A DNA stretch of 17,698 nucleotides, taken from contig DBFNRV010000021.1 of assembly GCA_048421225.1 (NCBI GenBank), positions 1 through 17,698 on the forward strand, given 5' to 3'. Under the pieces are notes generated by a model that was not told the DNA's origin, ran no database searches, and saw nothing but the letters and a program-made list of their open reading frames with translations. The position numbers and the translations under genes were made by a program. Positions 15,974 through 17,698 of this stretch are shown piece by piece. Within the stretch, counting starts at the first letter, position 1; every line of letters begins with the position of its first letter. Source of the stretch: UMGS946 sp048421225 (GTDB lineage Bacteria > Bacillota > Clostridia > Christensenellales > CAG-138).

Positions 15974-16291
15974 TAAGCGCGACGTGTTGTTCTGGGATGG
16001 AAGGCGGAATACCCTCTTAAATTGTCATCCCGATGGAAAATATACGGAAATTGTGCTTAAAGATGCGCTTAGGCTATGAACGACACATTTGTTTGTATTA
16101 AAACCCGATCTTTTGATCGGGTTTTTATTGTCAAATCGAAAGTACGAAAAGCTATTAAACATTAAGCTTTAGGCCGGTAATAGAACCACGGACGTTGCTG
16201 GATTCGATTATGGAACATAACAATTATGCAGGCTGTCCAGTAAAAAACAGAGTTGGACATGGCTCGTAACGGAACATAAACCCTACAAAGC
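15974..16291. other. Intergenic region between rpsU and the S41 gene
   Basis: Contains no supported gene. Its main element is the terminator at 16100-16125. A loose inverted repeat GGGATG/CATCCC (15994-15999 with 16026-16031) and another, TGTCCA/TGGACA (16234-16239 with 16254-16259), are too short to interpret. The 126 bases after rpsU form its 3' untranslated region and the rest is that of the S41 gene. Confidence 0.6.
16100..16125. terminator. Bidirectional intrinsic terminator
   Basis: AAAACCCGATC, loop TTTT, GATCGGGTTTT: a perfect 11-bp stem with a T-run on the plus strand (GGGTTTTTATTG) and TTTTAATAC on the minus strand. It can end both rpsU and the convergent S41 gene. Confidence 0.9.
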
Positions 16292-17692
16292 TTATCTCTT
16301 AGTTTGCTCAATCGCCGCAAGGCAAGCTTCAAGCGCACTCTGGCCCTCCTTTGCTTCAATATCCGGTTTAGTCCCTGCGATTGCATTGCAAGTTCCATCC
16401 TGATTAAAACAAAAATATGGGTCCAAATATATTAGAAGCCCACTGTTAGGCAAAGCAAAGGCATATGGTTGCCCTCCTGATCCGTTTCCCGCCGTTGCAT
16501 GGCCTACCAGCTTTGCAAAGCCTGTAGCACTGCAAAAAGAAGCAAAGGCATCAGAAGCTGAATAGTTGCCGCCGTCTGTTAGCACCCATAATCGGCCTTC
16601 AAAGCCAATGCTATCATCGCTTGGCGAGCAAATTACTTCGCTACTATAAAACCTCAGGTCATCAAACTCTTCAGGATTAATATTGGGATATTCCTTTACC
16701 AACCTATCGTTATCTACTTCATTCAGCTCGGATTCAATAGATTCCAACATGAAGCGGTTAAGTTTACCGGCCTTAATGCCGACCAAACTGCCGAAAACTA
16801 GGGGTTCGTCAATAAGCAAGGATACTATTCCTTCCTGCCATACAGATGTTGACCCTCCGCCATTTCCCTGTATGTCGATGATTATTTCGTCTGCGTCACT
16901 GTGTTTTTTGAAAAAATCTTTTATCATTTCTATTGCGATAGGCGTGCACTCAGGAGACGACCAGGCAAAGCTGGACAAATTTATATAAGGAATATCATTG
17001 CCTACCATATCCTCAACAATCGTTCGCCTAACTTCTTCATATAATGATTGATCTTGGGGAAGAGACTGGGTAGTGCTGCTGGTAGGTATGGATTCTAAGT
17101 CTTCATAATATTTATAGAAGGATCTGACCTGCTGGCTGTCAATTATGGATAGGATTTTAGATAGTATCATAGCATCTGAGTTTTCCTCACTTTTCGGGTT
17201 AGTGTTCCCGTCCTTTGAATCTAAGGCAAAGCGAAAGGTATCGGCCATATATCTATATAGGAAGGGTTGAATAATATAAAGGTGCCCTATGTTTTGGAAT
17301 TGTTTTAAACAATTACTTATAACCTTAATATAATTAACTTGAAGTATTGATGGACCTACGCAAGCTTCAATTAGTTCAGTTCGGAAAACCTCCCTTATTT
17401 CTTTCCAATCTATCCCCAATTCAGCCTTAATTATATCAAGAAACGGATAGCTGTCCTCCAATATTTCAAACAAGGCATCGTAGTCTTCCAGCGCTTGCTG
17501 TTTAGATAGGATTAGCTGTACATTTGAACTTACTTTCAGCTCTGTTTCATATGGATAAGGAAAATTGTCATAATTAAAAAACCCGCCCGATGGACTTTGA
17601 AGAATCGGCGTTATGTCAGGAGATTGCTTTAAATCTGTGGGCCGTAAATCGTCTGGCGCTGAGGGCGCGCAACAGGTGCATATAATTATCAT
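16292..17692 (-). CDS. S41-family peptidase-like exported protein, N-terminus possibly beyond the window
   Basis: The C-terminal half resembles tail-specific proteases: EIIIDIQGNGGGSTSVW (about 269-285), the nucleophile region TDGGNYSASDAFASF with Ser378, then AKLVGHATAGNGSGG and FALPNSGLLIYLDPY. In CtpA-type enzymes the catalytic Lys lies about 25 residues after the Ser; here that place is Asn403, so the active site is not the usual Ser-Lys pair. No PDZ domain is evident; the N-terminal half (about 55-230) is helical and unrecognised. The first residues MIIICTCCAPSAPDD look like the end of a lipoprotein signal; the frame is open to the window edge, so the true start may lie beyond 17698. 466 aa are visible. 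Confidence 0.75.
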   Translation of the reverse strand: MIIICTCCAPSAPDDLRPTDLKQSPDITPILQSPSGGFFNYDNFPYPYETELKVSSNVQLILSKQQALEDYDALFEILEDSYPFLDIIKAELGIDWKEIREVFRTELIEACVGPSILQVNYIKVISNCLKQFQNIGHLYIIQPFLYRYMADTFRFALDSKDGNTNPKSEENSDAMILSKILSIIDSQQVRSFYKYYEDLESIPTSSTTQSLPQDQSLYEEVRRTIVEDMVGNDIPYINLSSFAWSSPECTPIAIEMIKDFFKKHSDADEIIIDIQGNGGGSTSVWQEGIVSLLIDEPLVFGSLVGIKAGKLNRFMLESIESELNEVDNDRLVKEYPNINPEEFDDLRFYSSEVICSPSDDSIGFEGRLWVLTDGGNYSASDAFASFCSATGFAKLVGHATAGNGSGGQPYAFALPNSGLLIYLDPYFCFNQDGTCNAIAGTKPDIEAKEGQSALEACLAAIEQTKR

Positions 17693-17698
17693 GACAAT

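Noticed and set aside
16032..16100. 22-codon ATG frame after rpsU
   Set aside because: No Shine-Dalgarno site and no recognisable product; more simply part of the rpsU 3' untranslated region.
16234..16259. Short inverted repeat TGTCCA/TGGACA
   Set aside because: Only six base pairs with a long loop; no T-run, no conserved context, likely chance.
1..17698. CRISPR arrays, tRNA or rRNA genes, defence or toxin-antitoxin systems
   Set aside because: I looked for regular repeats, RNA gene hallmarks and compact two-gene cassettes on both strands and found none.

Overview
The window is chromosomal DNA from a low-to-mid GC Gram-positive bacterium of the Bacillota, most likely class Clostridia. I infer this from the def-fmt-rsmB-rlmN-stp-prkC-rsgA-rpe gene order, the PASTA-type Ser/Thr kinase, the HrcA/CIRCE heat-shock system, a short S21 protein and a DnaK of Gram-positive length. 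I cannot name a genus from sequence alone.

Layout. (1) From 28 to 7992 a compact plus-strand operon encodes peptide deformylase (def, with a probable CTG start), Met-tRNA formyltransferase (fmt), 16S rRNA m5C967 methyltransferase (rsmB), RlmN, a PP2C phosphatase (stp/prpC), the PrkC kinase, the ribosome-assembly GTPase RsgA and ribulose-phosphate 3-epimerase (rpe). Genes overlap or are separated by a few bases, so they are probably co-transcribed. The theme is initiation of translation, ribosome modification and ribosome maturation, joined to a membrane kinase/phosphatase pair. (2) A small DUF3006-type gene (8002-8226) points the other way and has its own promoter. (3) From about 8308 to 10674 lies a patch of dead mobile elements: a nearly whole but inactivated IS481-type element with both terminal inverted repeats, an internally deleted IS110-family transposase, and the C-terminal third of a large serine recombinase. 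(4) From 10750 to 15511 a minus-strand hrcA-grpE-dnaK-dnaJ operon is driven by a sigma-A-type promoter with a perfect CIRCE operator; a long hairpin separates dnaK from dnaJ. (5) Divergent from hrcA is rpsU (S21, 55 aa) with a near-consensus promoter and, downstream, a strong hairpin terminator. (6) At the right edge is a minus-strand S41-like peptidase, probably an exported lipoprotein whose first residues lie outside the window; it converges on the same terminator.

How it fits together. The first operon formylates initiator tRNA, removes formyl groups from new proteins, methylates rRNA and matures the 30S subunit. PrkC and Stp are known in related bacteria to act on translation and ribosome GTPases, which fits their place next to rsgA. 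The second operon is the class I heat-shock set under HrcA. The relic patch sits exactly between the two conserved blocks and seems to have replaced the genes that usually follow dnaJ.

I did not find a convincing new biological system. The most useful second looks are the relic patch (including a possible transposon-derived terminator for the dnaJ operon), several unusual translation starts, the dnaK-dnaJ hairpin, a G8 tract serving as the rpsU ribosome binding site, and an S41-family protein lacking the usual catalytic lysine.
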